DNA of 64,000 bases from Rhodocyclaceae bacterium. GTDB taxonomy: Bacteria; Pseudomonadota; Gammaproteobacteria; Burkholderiales; Rhodocyclaceae. A model generated the notes under the pieces. The model worked only from the letters and a program-made list of their open reading frames with translations. It had not been told where the DNA came from and made no database searches. Where the stretch lies: positions 434,001 through 498,000 of the forward strand of contig JADJEF010000020.1 of the NCBI GenBank assembly GCA_016702335.1, written 5' to 3'. Positions 1-8,836 of the stretch are shown piece after piece (positions within the stretch are counted from its first letter, which is position 1; each line of letters starts with the position of its first letter). The position numbers were made by a program, and so were the translations under genes.

Positions 1-6
1 CGGGTG

Positions 7-190
7 ACGTGCCGTTACCGCGTATCCGGACTCGGCTTTGCACAGCCTCGTCCCGGCGATGGGCGGCGAGCAGTGCTCGCCGAAACCTACACGAGCGCCT
101 GCTGGTCGAATCACGTGCCGCTACCGCGTATCCGGACTCGGCTTTGCACAGCCTCGTCCCGGCGATGGGCGGCGAGCAGTGCTCGCCGAA
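7..190. repeat. Two direct copies of a 78-bp repeat (106-bp period)
   Basis: Positions 7-84 and 113-190 are nearly identical (one visible difference, T15 versus C121), separated by a 28-bp spacer. Each copy ends in a 17-bp dyad, GGCGAGCA-G-TGCTCGCC. The array may extend past the left edge of the window. On the minus strand each copy offers an in-frame stop to queG at the equivalent position (TAG at 121-123; the other copy has TAA at 15-17). No protein is evident in this stretch. Confidence 0.85.
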
Positions 191-1290
191 CCCCCCATCG
201 CCGTCTCACCAGCGCCGACTTGCGGAATGTGCCTCGCCAACGCCCATTCCACATGCTCGCGCACCATCGGCGATGGATCATTGCAACGGCTACGCAGCGC
301 GTCGACCACCAAGGACGAAGTCGGCGCATTACCCAGCGCCACGGCAATATTACGCAACCAGCGCTCGTGCCCAATGCGGCGTATGGGCGAGCCGGCCATG
401 CGTTCGAGAAACTCCGTCTCGGTCCAGGCGAAGAGTGACACCAGACTGGCGATGTCCAGATCATTACGCGGCGAAAAGTCCGGCTCATCAGCGACCTCGG
501 CAAAGCGGTTCCACGGGCAGGCCAGTTGGCAATCGTCGCAACCATAGATGCGGTTACCCATCTGCGCGCGCATGGACTCGGGAATCGATTCCTTCAACTC
601 GATGGTCAGGTAAGAAATGCAACGGCGTGCATCCAACTGATAGGGGCCATCGAACGCCTCGGTCGGACAACTGTCAAGACAGGCGGTGCAGGTACCGCAA
701 TGATCGGCCACGGGTGCATCGGTGGGCAAATCCAGATCACACAAAATCTCGCCCAGAAAGGACCACGAACCGCCTCGGCGATCCAGCAGCAAGGTGTGCT
801 TGCCTCGCCACCCGAGACCGGATTGCGCCGCCAGCTCCACCTCCATCACCGGCGCCGAATCGGTAAATACGCGATAGCCGAAGTCACCAAAACCCGCCGT
901 CATGCGGTCGGCGAGCGACTGCAGCCGCTTGCGCAGCACCGTGTGGTAATCGCGCCCCAGGGCATAACGCGACACATAGGCACGCGACGGATCGTGCAGC
1001 GCTGCTTCCGCCTCGGCCAAGGCGGTGTTTGAGGCTGGTCCATACGGCAAACGCGCACTGATCACGCTGCGCGTGCCCGGCAGCAGCTCGGCCGGGCGCG
1101 AGCGCTTGCTGCCATGGCGGGCCATATAATCCATTGAGCCGTGCTTGCCGGCGGCCAGCCAGGCATTGAGCCCGATCTCGGCCCGATCGAGCCTTACCCC
1201 GGCAATGCCCACCGCCACGAAGCCGAGCTCCCGCCCCCATTCGCGTATCTGCGCCACCCGCCCGTCACGATCACTCTCTGCCCCATGCAT
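121..1290 (-). CDS. queG: Epoxyqueuosine reductase QueG
   Basis: Cobalamin- and iron-sulfur-dependent reductase catalysing the last step of queuosine biosynthesis in tRNA (epoxyqueuosine to queuosine), cytoplasmic. The 389-aa product carries the two ferredoxin-like cysteine clusters of the family, CGTCTACLDSCP near residue 195 and CDDCQLACPW near 250, and a C-terminal HEAT-like region ending in EHVEWALARH. The last ~35 residues are not family sequence: they are encoded by a copy of the 30-bp dispersed repeat (PQVGAGETA) and then by the 106-bp-period repeat, which supplies the stop. The native C-terminus therefore seems to have been replaced or extended. The start codon lies in the palindrome ATGCAT shared with the divergent tsaE; a GTG 11 codons in is an alternative. 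Confidence 0.93.
   Translation of the reverse strand: MHGAESDRDGRVAQIREWGRELGFVAVGIAGVRLDRAEIGLNAWLAAGKHGSMDYMARHGSKRSRPAELLPGTRSVISARLPYGPASNTALAEAEAALHDPSRAYVSRYALGRDYHTVLRKRLQSLADRMTAGFGDFGYRVFTDSAPVMEVELAAQSGLGWRGKHTLLLDRRGGSWSFLGEILCDLDLPTDAPVADHCGTCTACLDSCPTEAFDGPYQLDARRCISYLTIELKESIPESMRAQMGNRIYGCDDCQLACPWNRFAEVADEPDFSPRNDLDIASLVSLFAWTETEFLERMAGSPIRRIGHERWLRNIAVALGNAPTSSLVVDALRSRCNDPSPMVREHVEWALARHIPQVGAGETAMGGSASTARRPSPGRGCAKPSPDTR
197..226 (-). repeat. 30-bp dispersed repeat, copy 1 (in queG)
   Basis: Matches the family consensus (core AAGTCGGCGCTGG, flank ACGGCGAT), read in the gene sense as PQVGAGETA just after the conserved end of QueG. It directly abuts the 106-bp-period repeat. 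Confidence 0.9.
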
Positions 1291-1776
1291 GCCGCCCAGT
1301 TTACCGAGCTAACGCTGCCACTGGCCGACGAATCGGCAACCGTCGCCCTGGCGCAGTCCATGGCGCCGAAGTTGCAGCCGGGCATGGTGCTGTGGCTGCA
1401 AGGTGACCTCGGTGCAGGAAAAACCACTTTTACCCGCGCCCTGTTGCGTTTTTGCGGCGAAACCGGTCCGGTCAAGAGCCCTACCTACACCTTGGTTGAA
1501 GTTCATGAAGTTTCTGGGATAAACTTCTATCACTTTGATTTCTATAGATTCAATCAGCCAGAAGACTATCTCGATGCCGGGCTCGACGAATACTTTTCAG
1601 GCAACGGAATCTGTCTGGTCGAATGGCCAGACAAGGCGGCCCCCTACCTTGCCCAACCCGACCTCATTCTGGACCTGCAGCTCGGCACCCACGAGTGCGC
1701 CCGTACGGCTACGCTGCGCGGCTTCACCGAGCGAGGTCGCGCGTGCCTGACCGCCGCCGCTTCCTTGGCCAATTAG
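1285..1776 (+). CDS. tsaE: tRNA threonylcarbamoyladenosine ATPase TsaE
   Basis: ATPase partner of TsaB/TsaD in forming the t6A modification at A37 of ANN-decoding tRNAs. The 163-aa product has the P-loop GDLGAGKTTF near residue 38, then KSPTYTLVE and YHFDFYRF, and a LVEWPDK segment, all typical of the YjeE/TsaE family at normal length. It is divergent from queG; the two start codons overlap in ATGCAT (1285-1290). The amidase gene downstream starts inside its 3' end (GTG at 1743), so the two are probably translationally coupled, the usual tsaE-amiC order. Confidence 0.93.
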   Translation: MHAAQFTELTLPLADESATVALAQSMAPKLQPGMVLWLQGDLGAGKTTFTRALLRFCGETGPVKSPTYTLVEVHEVSGINFYHFDFYRFNQPEDYLDAGLDEYFSGNGICLVEWPDKAAPYLAQPDLILDLQLGTHECARTATLRGFTERGRACLTAAASLAN

Positions 1777-3038
1777 CCACACTTGGCGTCGGCACGCTGG
1801 CGCTGCTGGTCACCCGCACGGGCGCGGCGGGCGAAGCGATTACCGACATCCTCGCCGTGCGCGTCTGGCCGGCCGAGGACTACACGCGCATTACGCTCGA
1901 GTACGGCAAAGACAATCGCCGGCCCGTCAAATACACGCAGATGATGGTGACCGACCCGGACCGGCTGGTGGTCGATCTGGAAGGCGTCGAATTCAATGCC
2001 GTGCTGCAGAGCCTGCCGACCAAGATCATCGGCAACGACCCCTACATCAAGCTGATCCGTGCCGGGCGCAATCGGCCGGGCGTCGTACGTCTGGTCATTG
2101 AACTGAAAAGCACGATCAAGCCGCAGGTCTTCACGCTCGAGCCCGTGGGCGCTTACGGCCATCGTCTGGTGCTCGACCTCTACCCGAGCGAACCAATCGA
2201 TCCGCTTATGGCCCTGCTCGACAAGATCGAGAAAGAAGGCAAAGCGCCGGGCCAGCCGCTTGACACCTCCCCGCTGGGAAAAGACGGCAAAGAGGCTAAA
2301 CCTGGGCAAAAACCCCTGGTCACGCGCATGGTCACCATCATGATCGACCCCGGACACGGCGGCGAAGACCCGGGCGCGATCGGTCGTGCCGGCAGCCGCG
2401 AAAAAGACGTCACGCTGCAGGTCTCCCGACGGCTCAAAGCGCGCATTGATGCCGAGCCGAACATGCGCGCCGCGCTCACCCGCGATGGCGATTTTTTCAT
2501 TCCGCTCGGGCAACGCGTGGGCAAAGCGCGGCGGGTGCAGGCCGATCTGTTCATCTCGGTCCATGCCGATGCCTTTATCAAGCCCACCGCCCGCGGTTCC
2601 AGCGTTTTTGTGCTCTCGGAAAACGGCGCCAGTTCGTCGGCCGCCCGCTGGCTGGCACAAAAGGAAAATTCGGCCGACCTGATTGGTGGCGTCAATGTCG
2701 GCGTCAAGGACCCCTTTCTGGCCAAGACCTTGCTCGACCTCTCGCAAACCGCCACCAGCAACGACAGCCGAAAGGTCGCCAAGGCCGTGCTGGGCGAACT
2801 GGGCCGCATCAACAGGCTGCATAAAGACCATGTCGAGCAGGCCAGTTTTGCGGTGCTCAAAGCCCCCGATATCCCCTCGATTCTCGTCGAAACCGCCTTC
2901 ATTTCCAACCCGGAAGAAGAAGCGCGCCTGACCGACGATTCCTATCAGGAGCAAATGGCCGAGGCGATTCTCAACGGCATCAAGCGGTATTTCGCCAGCA
3001 ATCCGCCGCTGGCCAAATCAAAAATGGCGGCCCTGTAA
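1743..3038 (+). CDS. amiC: N-acetylmuramoyl-L-alanine amidase, AmiC type
   Basis: Periplasmic zinc amidase that cleaves the lactyl-amide bond between MurNAc and the stem peptide during septum splitting. I chose GTG at 1743 because it exposes a twin-arginine-like leader (DRRRFLGQ followed by LATLGVGTLALL); AmiC proteins are Tat substrates. An AMIN domain follows (about residues 30-140: ITDILAVRVWP, DLYPSEP), then a linker and an Amidase_3 domain from about residue 195 with MIDPGHGGEDPGAIG, FISVHADAF and ILVETAFISNPEEE holding the zinc ligands and catalytic Glu. It overlaps tsaE by 34 bp. The length (431 aa) is normal for the family. Confidence 0.93.
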   Translation: MPDRRRFLGQLATLGVGTLALLVTRTGAAGEAITDILAVRVWPAEDYTRITLEYGKDNRRPVKYTQMMVTDPDRLVVDLEGVEFNAVLQSLPTKIIGNDPYIKLIRAGRNRPGVVRLVIELKSTIKPQVFTLEPVGAYGHRLVLDLYPSEPIDPLMALLDKIEKEGKAPGQPLDTSPLGKDGKEAKPGQKPLVTRMVTIMIDPGHGGEDPGAIGRAGSREKDVTLQVSRRLKARIDAEPNMRAALTRDGDFFIPLGQRVGKARRVQADLFISVHADAFIKPTARGSSVFVLSENGASSSAARWLAQKENSADLIGGVNVGVKDPFLAKTLLDLSQTATSNDSRKVAKAVLGELGRINRLHKDHVEQASFAVLKAPDIPSILVETAFISNPEEEARLTDDSYQEQMAEAILNGIKRYFASNPPLAKSKMAAL

Positions 3039-3163
3039 CGCAAGCCTGTGCATCCAACACCGATCTGTAGCGCCAATGCGTGATAGCTCGGCAGGGGCGA
3101 CTGCTACAATGCGCCGCTTCGCTGCCAATAGTGCAGCCCTCTGATTCCGCGACGTTTTCTCTC

Positions 3164-4159
3164 ATGCAGGTTTATCGCGGCGTGCCCCACCCCGGGGGCA
3201 GCCGGGCACTTCCACCGACCGCACTGACCATCGGCAATTTTGATGGCGTTCATTACGGCCATCAGGCCGTTTTGCAGCGCCTGACCGGCGAGGCACGCGA
3301 ACGCCAGCTGCCCGCGACGGTGCTGACCTTCGAACCGCATCCGCGCGAGTATTTCGCACCCGATCAAGCACCCGCCCGGCTTTCCAGCCTGCGCGAGAAA
3401 CTGGCACGACTGGAAATCTGTGGCGTCGACCGGGTGCATGTGTGTCGCTTCAATCGGCCTTTGGCCTCGCTCACTGCCGATGACTTTGTCCGCAACATTC
3501 TCGTTGAGGGCCTGCAAACCCGCCACCTGCTGATCGGCGATGACTTTCGCTTTGGCAAGGGGCGCGCCGGCGATCTCTCCCATCTGACACTTGCCGGTAA
3601 GGAGCACGGCTTCAGCGTTGCCGCCATGCACACGGTCGATTGTCAGGGCGAGCGCGTCTCAAGCTCGGCCGTGCGCGCGGCGCTGGCCGCAGGCGATCTG
3701 GAACATGCCGCGCGCTTGCTGGGGCACCCGTATGCCATTGCCGGGCGCGTGATGCACGGCAACAAGATCGGGCGCACACTGGGCTTTCCCACCGCCAATA
3801 TTTCCCTGCGGCGCAAGCAGTTGCCGCTGGTGGGTGTGTATGCCGTGACGGTCGAGGGTGCGCACGCTTATCCGCAAGTCGGCGCTGGCGAAACGGCGAA
3901 ATGCGCGGCGCTTAACGGAAAACTACGCGGCGCAGCGAGTATCGGCTTCCGCCCCACGATAGGCGAAGGCCTCAAGCCGGTACTGGAAGTGTACCTGCTC
4001 GACTTTAGTGGCGACATTTACGGTGCCCACCTCAGTGTCAACTTTCTACACAAACTGCGTGACGAAGCAAAATACGAATCTCTTGACGCATTGAAAGACC
4101 AGATTGCCCGCGACGTTGCCGACGTACGCGCCTACTTTGAGAGCACTGCACATGGCTGA
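3164..4159 (+). CDS. ribF: Bifunctional riboflavin kinase / FAD synthetase RibF
   Basis: Converts riboflavin to FMN and then FAD. The N-terminal nucleotidyltransferase domain shows TIGNFDGVHYGH and LIGDDFRFGKGRAGD; the C-terminal kinase domain shows KIGRTLGFPTAN and SIGFRPT. ATG 3164 starts just before the family N-terminus. In the kinase domain a loop between GVYAVTVEG and SIGFRPT is enlarged by a 30-bp dispersed repeat (AYPQVGAGETAK) plus adjoining residues, while both flanking strands are conserved. The stop overlaps the ileS start (ATG 4152), giving the common ribF-ileS-lspA order of betaproteobacteria. 331 aa. Confidence 0.95.
   Translation: MQVYRGVPHPGGSRALPPTALTIGNFDGVHYGHQAVLQRLTGEARERQLPATVLTFEPHPREYFAPDQAPARLSSLREKLARLEICGVDRVHVCRFNRPLASLTADDFVRNILVEGLQTRHLLIGDDFRFGKGRAGDLSHLTLAGKEHGFSVAAMHTVDCQGERVSSSAVRAALAAGDLEHAARLLGHPYAIAGRVMHGNKIGRTLGFPTANISLRRKQLPLVGVYAVTVEGAHAYPQVGAGETAKCAALNGKLRGAASIGFRPTIGEGLKPVLEVYLLDFSGDIYGAHLSVNFLHKLRDEAKYESLDALKDQIARDVADVRAYFESTAHG
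3871..3900 (+). repeat. 30-bp dispersed repeat, copy 2 (in ribF)
   Basis: Full match to the consensus, with final base A in place of T. Read as PQVGAGETA inside a loop of the riboflavin kinase domain. Confidence 0.92.
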
Positions 4160-6959
4160 AGACAGCAAAGACTATCGCAAGACACTGAACATGCCGGACA
4201 CGCCCTTCCCGATGCGCGGCGATTTGGCCAAGCGCGAGCCGGCGTGGGTGGCGCAATGGCAAGAGAAGAGGCTCTATGAGCAGATCCGCGAAGCCAGCAA
4301 GGGTCGCCCGCGCTTTGTGCTGCACGACGGCCCGCCCTATGCCAACGGCGACATCCACATCGGCCATGCGGTGAACAAGATTCTCAAGGACATCATCGTT
4401 CGCTCCAAAACCCTCGCCGGCTTTGATGCGCCCTATGTGCCGGGCTGGGACTGCCACGGCCTGCCCATTGAGCATCAGATCGAGAAAGCGCACGGCAAAG
4501 GTCTGGAAAGCAACAAAGCACGGGGACTTTGCCGCGAGTACGCGCATACGCAAATCGAGCGGCAGAAGAAGGATTTCATCCGTCTGGGCGTGCTCGGCGA
4601 ATGGGGCAATCCCTATCGCACGATGGACTTCAAGGCCGAGGCGGCCGAAATTCGCGCGCTGGACAAGATGCGCGTCGATGGTCATCTGTACCGTGGCCTG
4701 AAGCCGGTGAACTGGTGTCTGGATTGCGGCTCGGCACTCGCCGAGGCCGAGGTCGAGTATGAAGACAAGACTTCGGATGCGATTGATGTGGGCTTCACCG
4801 TGGTCGATCACTGCGTACTGGCTAAGGCCTTTGGTCCGCAAGTCGGCGCTGGCGACACGGCGAATTGCGTGGCCATGGCGGTCATCTGGACCACCACCCC
4901 ATGGACCCTCCCGGCCAACCAGGCGGTGTGTGCCCACCCCGAGTTTCAGTACGACCTGATCCACACCGAAAAAGGCCTCCTGATTCTTGCGCACGATCTG
5001 GCCGAGTCCGCCCTCGCGCGCTTTGGCCTCACCGGCGAATGCATCGCCAGTTGCACCGGCGACAAGCTCGAAGGCCTGGAACTACAGCACCCCTTCCAGC
5101 CGCGTACGGTACCGATGATTCTTGGTGGCCATGTCACGCTTGAAGCCGGTACCGGACTGGTGCACACCGCGCCCGCGCACGGTGTCGACGACTACAACGT
5201 CGGGCAAAAATACAAGCTGCCGGTCGACAACCCGGTGATGAACGACGGCAAATTCATCAGCAGCACTGATCTGTTCGCCGGCCTCACCGTCTGGCAGGCC
5301 AACCCGAAAGTCATAGAAACACTGACCGAAAATGGCGCGCTGCTCAAGCACGACAAGCTACGCCACAGCTACCCACATTGCTGGCGGCACAAGACACCGA
5401 TCATCTTTCGCGCCACAACCCAGTGGTTTGTCAGAATGGATGGCACGGGCGCAAAATCACTGCGGCAAACCGCTTTGCAGGCCATCGAAGACACCGCCTT
5501 CTACCCCGGCTGGGGCAAGGCGCGCCTGCATGCCATGATCGCCAACCGCCCGGACTGGTGCGTTTCGCGCCAGCGTAACTGGGGCGTGCCCATCCCCTTC
5601 TTCCTGCACAAGGAAACAGGCGAGCTGCATCCGCGCACCAGCGAGCTGATCGAGCAGGTAGCCCAACGTATCGAGCAAGGCGGCATAGAAGCCTGGTTTG
5701 CGCTCGATCCGAAAGAGCTGCTCGGCGCGGAAGCAGAGCAGTACAACAAAATGAGCGACACGCTCGACGTCTGGTTCGACTCCGGTACCACGCACTGGTC
5801 GGTGCTGCGCGGCTCCCACGCCGAGCAGAGCACTTACCCTGCCGATCTCTACCTCGAGGGCTCCGATCAGCATCGCGGCTGGTTCCATAGCAGCTTGCTC
5901 ACCGGCTGCGCCATCGACGGTCGCGCGCCCTACAAAGCATTACTCACCCACGGCTTCGTGGTCGATGGCAAGGGCATGAAAATGTCCAAGTCCAAGGGCA
6001 ACGTCGTCGCGCCGCAGGAAGTCTCGGATTCCATGGGAGCTGAAATCCTGCGCCTCTGGACTGCCGCCACCGATTACTCGGGCGAGCTGACCATTTCCAA
6101 GGAAATTCTGGCGCGTGTGGTCGAGACCTACCGCCGCCTGCGCAACACTCTGCGCTTCCTGCTCGCCAACACGGCGGACTTCGATCGCGACAGCATGCTG
6201 CTGCCGGTCGGGGAATGGCTGGAGATTGATCGCTACGCCCTGGCGCTCACCCGCGAACTGCAGATCAGTTGCGCGGCCAGCTATGCCGACTTCGAGTTCC
6301 ACAAGGTCGTTCAGGCACTGATGAAATTCTGCTCGGAAGATATGGGGGCGTTCTACCTCGACATTCTCAAGGACCGCCTCTACACCACCGGCACCGATTC
6401 GCGCGCGCGCCGCTCGGCGCAAAGTGCGCTGTGGCACATTCTGCAAACCATCACCCGCCTGATGGCACCCATCCTGAGCTTTACCGCTGAGGAAATCTGG
6501 GCGCTGGCCGGTGACAGCTCGTCGGTCATGCTGCACACCTGGCACGAGCATCCGGCCGCACCCGGCGAAGCCGATCTGCTGCACAAGTGGTCGCTGATTC
6601 GCCAGATCAAGGGCGAAGTCACCAAGGAGCTGGAAACCCTGCGTGAAGCCGGCAAGATCGGCTCTTCGTTGCAGGCCGAGGTCGAGATTCGCGTCGCGGG
6701 TGCGCGCTACGAGGCACTGGCGTCGCTAGGCAATGACCTGCGCTTCGTGCTGGTCTGTTCGCGCGCCATCGCGGTCAAAGCGGCGGACGACGCCACCGAA
6801 GCCATCGTCGCCGTCCCGAGCAGCCACACCAAGTGCGTGCGCTGCTGGCATTACCGCGAAGATGTCGGCCACCCTGCCCATGCCACCGAGCACCCACAAC
6901 TGTGCGGGCGTTGCGCCGACAACCTGCTGGGCGCAGGCGAGGTGCGCGAATTCTCGTGA
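4152..6959 (+). CDS. ileS: Isoleucyl-tRNA synthetase
   Basis: Class I aminoacyl-tRNA synthetase charging tRNA-Ile, with a CP1 editing domain that hydrolyses Val-tRNA-Ile. Visible motifs: NGDIHIGHAVNK (HIGH), PGWDCHGLPIE, WTTTPWTLPAN of the editing domain, VSRQRNWGVPIPFF, KMSKSKGN, and a C-terminal zinc finger CVRCWHYRED..CGRCADN. 935 aa, normal length. A dispersed 30-bp repeat (PQVGAGDTAN) sits about ten residues before WTTTPWTLPAN, that is, at the entry of the editing domain. It overlaps ribF by 8 bp and is followed at once by lspA. Confidence 0.97.
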   Translation: MAEDSKDYRKTLNMPDTPFPMRGDLAKREPAWVAQWQEKRLYEQIREASKGRPRFVLHDGPPYANGDIHIGHAVNKILKDIIVRSKTLAGFDAPYVPGWDCHGLPIEHQIEKAHGKGLESNKARGLCREYAHTQIERQKKDFIRLGVLGEWGNPYRTMDFKAEAAEIRALDKMRVDGHLYRGLKPVNWCLDCGSALAEAEVEYEDKTSDAIDVGFTVVDHCVLAKAFGPQVGAGDTANCVAMAVIWTTTPWTLPANQAVCAHPEFQYDLIHTEKGLLILAHDLAESALARFGLTGECIASCTGDKLEGLELQHPFQPRTVPMILGGHVTLEAGTGLVHTAPAHGVDDYNVGQKYKLPVDNPVMNDGKFISSTDLFAGLTVWQANPKVIETLTENGALLKHDKLRHSYPHCWRHKTPIIFRATTQWFVRMDGTGAKSLRQTALQAIEDTAFYPGWGKARLHAMIANRPDWCVSRQRNWGVPIPFFLHKETGELHPRTSELIEQVAQRIEQGGIEAWFALDPKELLGAEAEQYNKMSDTLDVWFDSGTTHWSVLRGSHAEQSTYPADLYLEGSDQHRGWFHSSLLTGCAIDGRAPYKALLTHGFVVDGKGMKMSKSKGNVVAPQEVSDSMGAEILRLWTAATDYSGELTISKEILARVVETYRRLRNTLRFLLANTADFDRDSMLLPVGEWLEIDRYALALTRELQISCAASYADFEFHKVVQALMKFCSEDMGAFYLDILKDRLYTTGTDSRARRSAQSALWHILQTITRLMAPILSFTAEEIWALAGDSSSVMLHTWHEHPAAPGEADLLHKWSLIRQIKGEVTKELETLREAGKIGSSLQAEVEIRVAGARYEALASLGNDLRFVLVCSRAIAVKAADDATEAIVAVPSSHTKCVRCWHYREDVGHPAHATEHPQLCGRCADNLLGAGEVREFS
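4835..4864 (+). repeat. 30-bp dispersed repeat, copy 3 (in ileS)
   Basis: Consensus copy with final A. Read as PQVGAGDTA in the segment before the CP1 editing motif of an essential synthetase. Confidence 0.92.
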
Positions 6960-6979
6960 CTGAGCCGGAGCAACAGCCA

Positions 6980-7459
6980 ATGACAAAGCGATACTGGGGC
7001 TGGTGGGGCTTGGCGCTGGCGATCATTGCCGTCGACCAGATCACCAAACTGGCGATCCTTGCGCGCTTTCAGCGGTATGAAAGCCTGCTGATCACTGACT
7101 TTTTCAATCTGGTACTGGTCTATAACAGCGGTGCCGCGTTCAGCTTTCTGGCCGATGCCGATGGCTGGCAGAAGTGGTTCTTTATCGGGCTGGCGTTTGT
7201 CATTACCGGCTGGCTAAGCGTGATGCTGCGCCAGCACGCCCACGAGCGACTGTTGCCGACCGCACTGACCTTTATTATCGGCGGCGCGCTGGGCAATGTG
7301 ATCGACCGGTTTCGCTTTGATGCAGTGGTCGATTTTCTTGATTTTCATGTTGCCGGCTACCATTGGCCGGCGTTCAATGTCGCTGACTCGTCCATCTTCG
7401 TCGGCGTCGCCCTGATGCTCTGGCACCAATTTTTCTACGAAGGCAAATCCCATGAATGA
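6980..7459 (+). CDS. lspA: Lipoprotein signal peptidase (signal peptidase II)
   Basis: Inner-membrane aspartyl protease that removes signal peptides from diacylglyceryl-prolipoproteins. The 159-aa protein has four hydrophobic segments and both catalytic Asp boxes, GNVIDRFRFDAVVDF near residue 108 and FNVADSSI near 135. ATG 6980 has a GGAG Shine-Dalgarno about 9 bp upstream; a GTG at 6956 overlapping the ileS stop would add eight residues and is less likely. The 3' end overlaps fkpB. Confidence 0.95.
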   Translation: MTKRYWGWWGLALAIIAVDQITKLAILARFQRYESLLITDFFNLVLVYNSGAAFSFLADADGWQKWFFIGLAFVITGWLSVMLRQHAHERLLPTALTFIIGGALGNVIDRFRFDAVVDFLDFHVAGYHWPAFNVADSSIFVGVALMLWHQFFYEGKSHE

Positions 7460-7892
7460 TGTCGCTGAAGTTGTTACCCCGACCAGTTACCTGACCCTGC
7501 ACTACCGGCTCGCCGGTGAAGATGGTATGGACTTCATCAGCACCTTCGGCGGCAAACCCTCGACCCTGCAAATGGGTCTCGGGCAACTGGCCCCCACGCT
7601 GGAAGACTGCCTGCTAGGCCTGCCCTGCGATGCCCACAAAAAATTCATGCTACCGCCGGAAAAGGCGTTCGGCGCGCACAACCCGCAGTTTGTGCAACGC
7701 ATTGGCCGCGCCGACCTGCCCCCGAACAGCGCCACCGAACTACACGGCACCATCGAAATCGCCTCACCGCACGGCCAGAAAATTGCCGGCCGCGTGATCG
7801 ACCTTGACGACGACACCGTCCTGCTCGATTTCAATCACCCGCTCGCCGGCCGCACCGTCTGCTTTGAAGTACATCTGATCGGAGTGATGTAG
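7452..7892 (+). CDS. fkpB: FKBP-type peptidyl-prolyl isomerase, SlpA/FkpB type
   Basis: Cytoplasmic SlyD-like prolyl isomerase with chaperone activity. The protein (146 aa) shows the FKBP half-domains (LTLHYRLAGEDG, FGGKPSTLQMGLGQLAPTLE, LPPEKAFGAHN) with the inserted flap domain and the closing VLLDFNHPLAGRTVCFEVHLIGV. Its place between lspA and ispH, with overlaps on both sides, is the conserved lspA-fkpB-ispH arrangement. Confidence 0.93.
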   Translation: MNDVAEVVTPTSYLTLHYRLAGEDGMDFISTFGGKPSTLQMGLGQLAPTLEDCLLGLPCDAHKKFMLPPEKAFGAHNPQFVQRIGRADLPPNSATELHGTIEIASPHGQKIAGRVIDLDDDTVLLDFNHPLAGRTVCFEVHLIGVM

Positions 7893-8827
7893 TGGATATC
7901 CTGCTCGCGAACCCACGCGGCTTTTGTGCCGGCGTCGAGCGCGCGATCACTATCGTCGAGCGTGCGCTGATCAAGTTTGGCGCCCCGATCTACGTGCGCC
8001 ATGAAGTGGTGCACAACAAGTTTGTGGTCGATGACCTCAAGGCCAAGGGCGCCATTTTCATTGAGAACCTATCCGACGTGCCCGATGGCGCGACCCTCAT
8101 CTTCAGCGCCCATGGCGTACCGCAGTCGGTGCGTATCGAAGCCGCCCAGCGCGCACTGAACGTCTATGACGCCACCTGCCCGCTGGTCACCAAGGTGCAC
8201 CTTGAGGTCACGCGCCTGCGGAAACAGGGTTACGAGATCGTCATGATCGGGCACAAGGGCCACCCCGAGGTGGAAGGCACCATGGGGCAGGCCGATGGCG
8301 GCATGTATCTGGTTGAAACGGTCGAGGATGCAGAGTATCTCCAAGTCGGCGCTGGTGACACGGCGATGTCAGCGGCGAAGCTCGCCTACGTGACACAAAC
8401 CACCCTTTCGGTCGATGATGCCGCGCGTATCGTCGCCAAACTCAAAGAGCGCTTTCCCGCCATCGTCGGGCCGAAGAAGGACGACATCTGCTACGCCACG
8501 CAAAACCGGCAGGATGCGGTCAAGGGCCTTGCGCCCAAGGTCGATGTAGTGATCGTGGTCGGCTCCAAGAACAGCTCCAACTCCAATCGCCTGCGCGAAG
8601 TCGCCGAGAACCTTGGCACGCGCGCGCAGCTGGTTGATGACGCCTCCAACATCGACCCCGCCCTGATCGCCGGTGCACGCAGTGTCGGTGTCACCGCCGG
8701 CGCCTCGGCCCCTGATGTGCTGGTACGCGGCGTCATTGATCGACTGGCCGAGCTCGGTGGCACCCCGCCCGACGATTTGAGCGAACCCAACGAGGGTGTA
8801 GTCTTCGCTTTACCCAAAGGACTTTAA
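7892..8827 (+). CDS. ispH: 4-hydroxy-3-methylbut-2-enyl diphosphate reductase
   Basis: Iron-sulfur enzyme of the last step of the MEP pathway, giving IPP and DMAPP. Starts with GTG overlapping the fkpB stop by one base (TAGTG). The three cluster cysteines are visible in GFCAGVERA, DATCPLVTK and DDICYATQNRQ, and the conserved histidines in RHEVVHNK and GHKGHPEVEGTMGQ. Before LAYVTQTTLSVDD, the usual short linker is replaced by a 30-bp dispersed repeat (LQVGAGDTAM). 311 aa, normal length. Confidence 0.96.
   Translation: MDILLANPRGFCAGVERAITIVERALIKFGAPIYVRHEVVHNKFVVDDLKAKGAIFIENLSDVPDGATLIFSAHGVPQSVRIEAAQRALNVYDATCPLVTKVHLEVTRLRKQGYEIVMIGHKGHPEVEGTMGQADGGMYLVETVEDAEYLQVGAGDTAMSAAKLAYVTQTTLSVDDAARIVAKLKERFPAIVGPKKDDICYATQNRQDAVKGLAPKVDVVIVVGSKNSSNSNRLREVAENLGTRAQLVDDASNIDPALIAGARSVGVTAGASAPDVLVRGVIDRLAELGGTPPDDLSEPNEGVVFALPKGL
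8338..8367 (+). repeat. 30-bp dispersed repeat, copy 4 (in ispH)
   Basis: The 5' flank differs from consensus (TCTCC in place of TCCGC), the rest matches. Read as LQVGAGDTA in a surface loop of IspH. Confidence 0.9.
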
Positions 8828-8836
8828 GCAACCACT

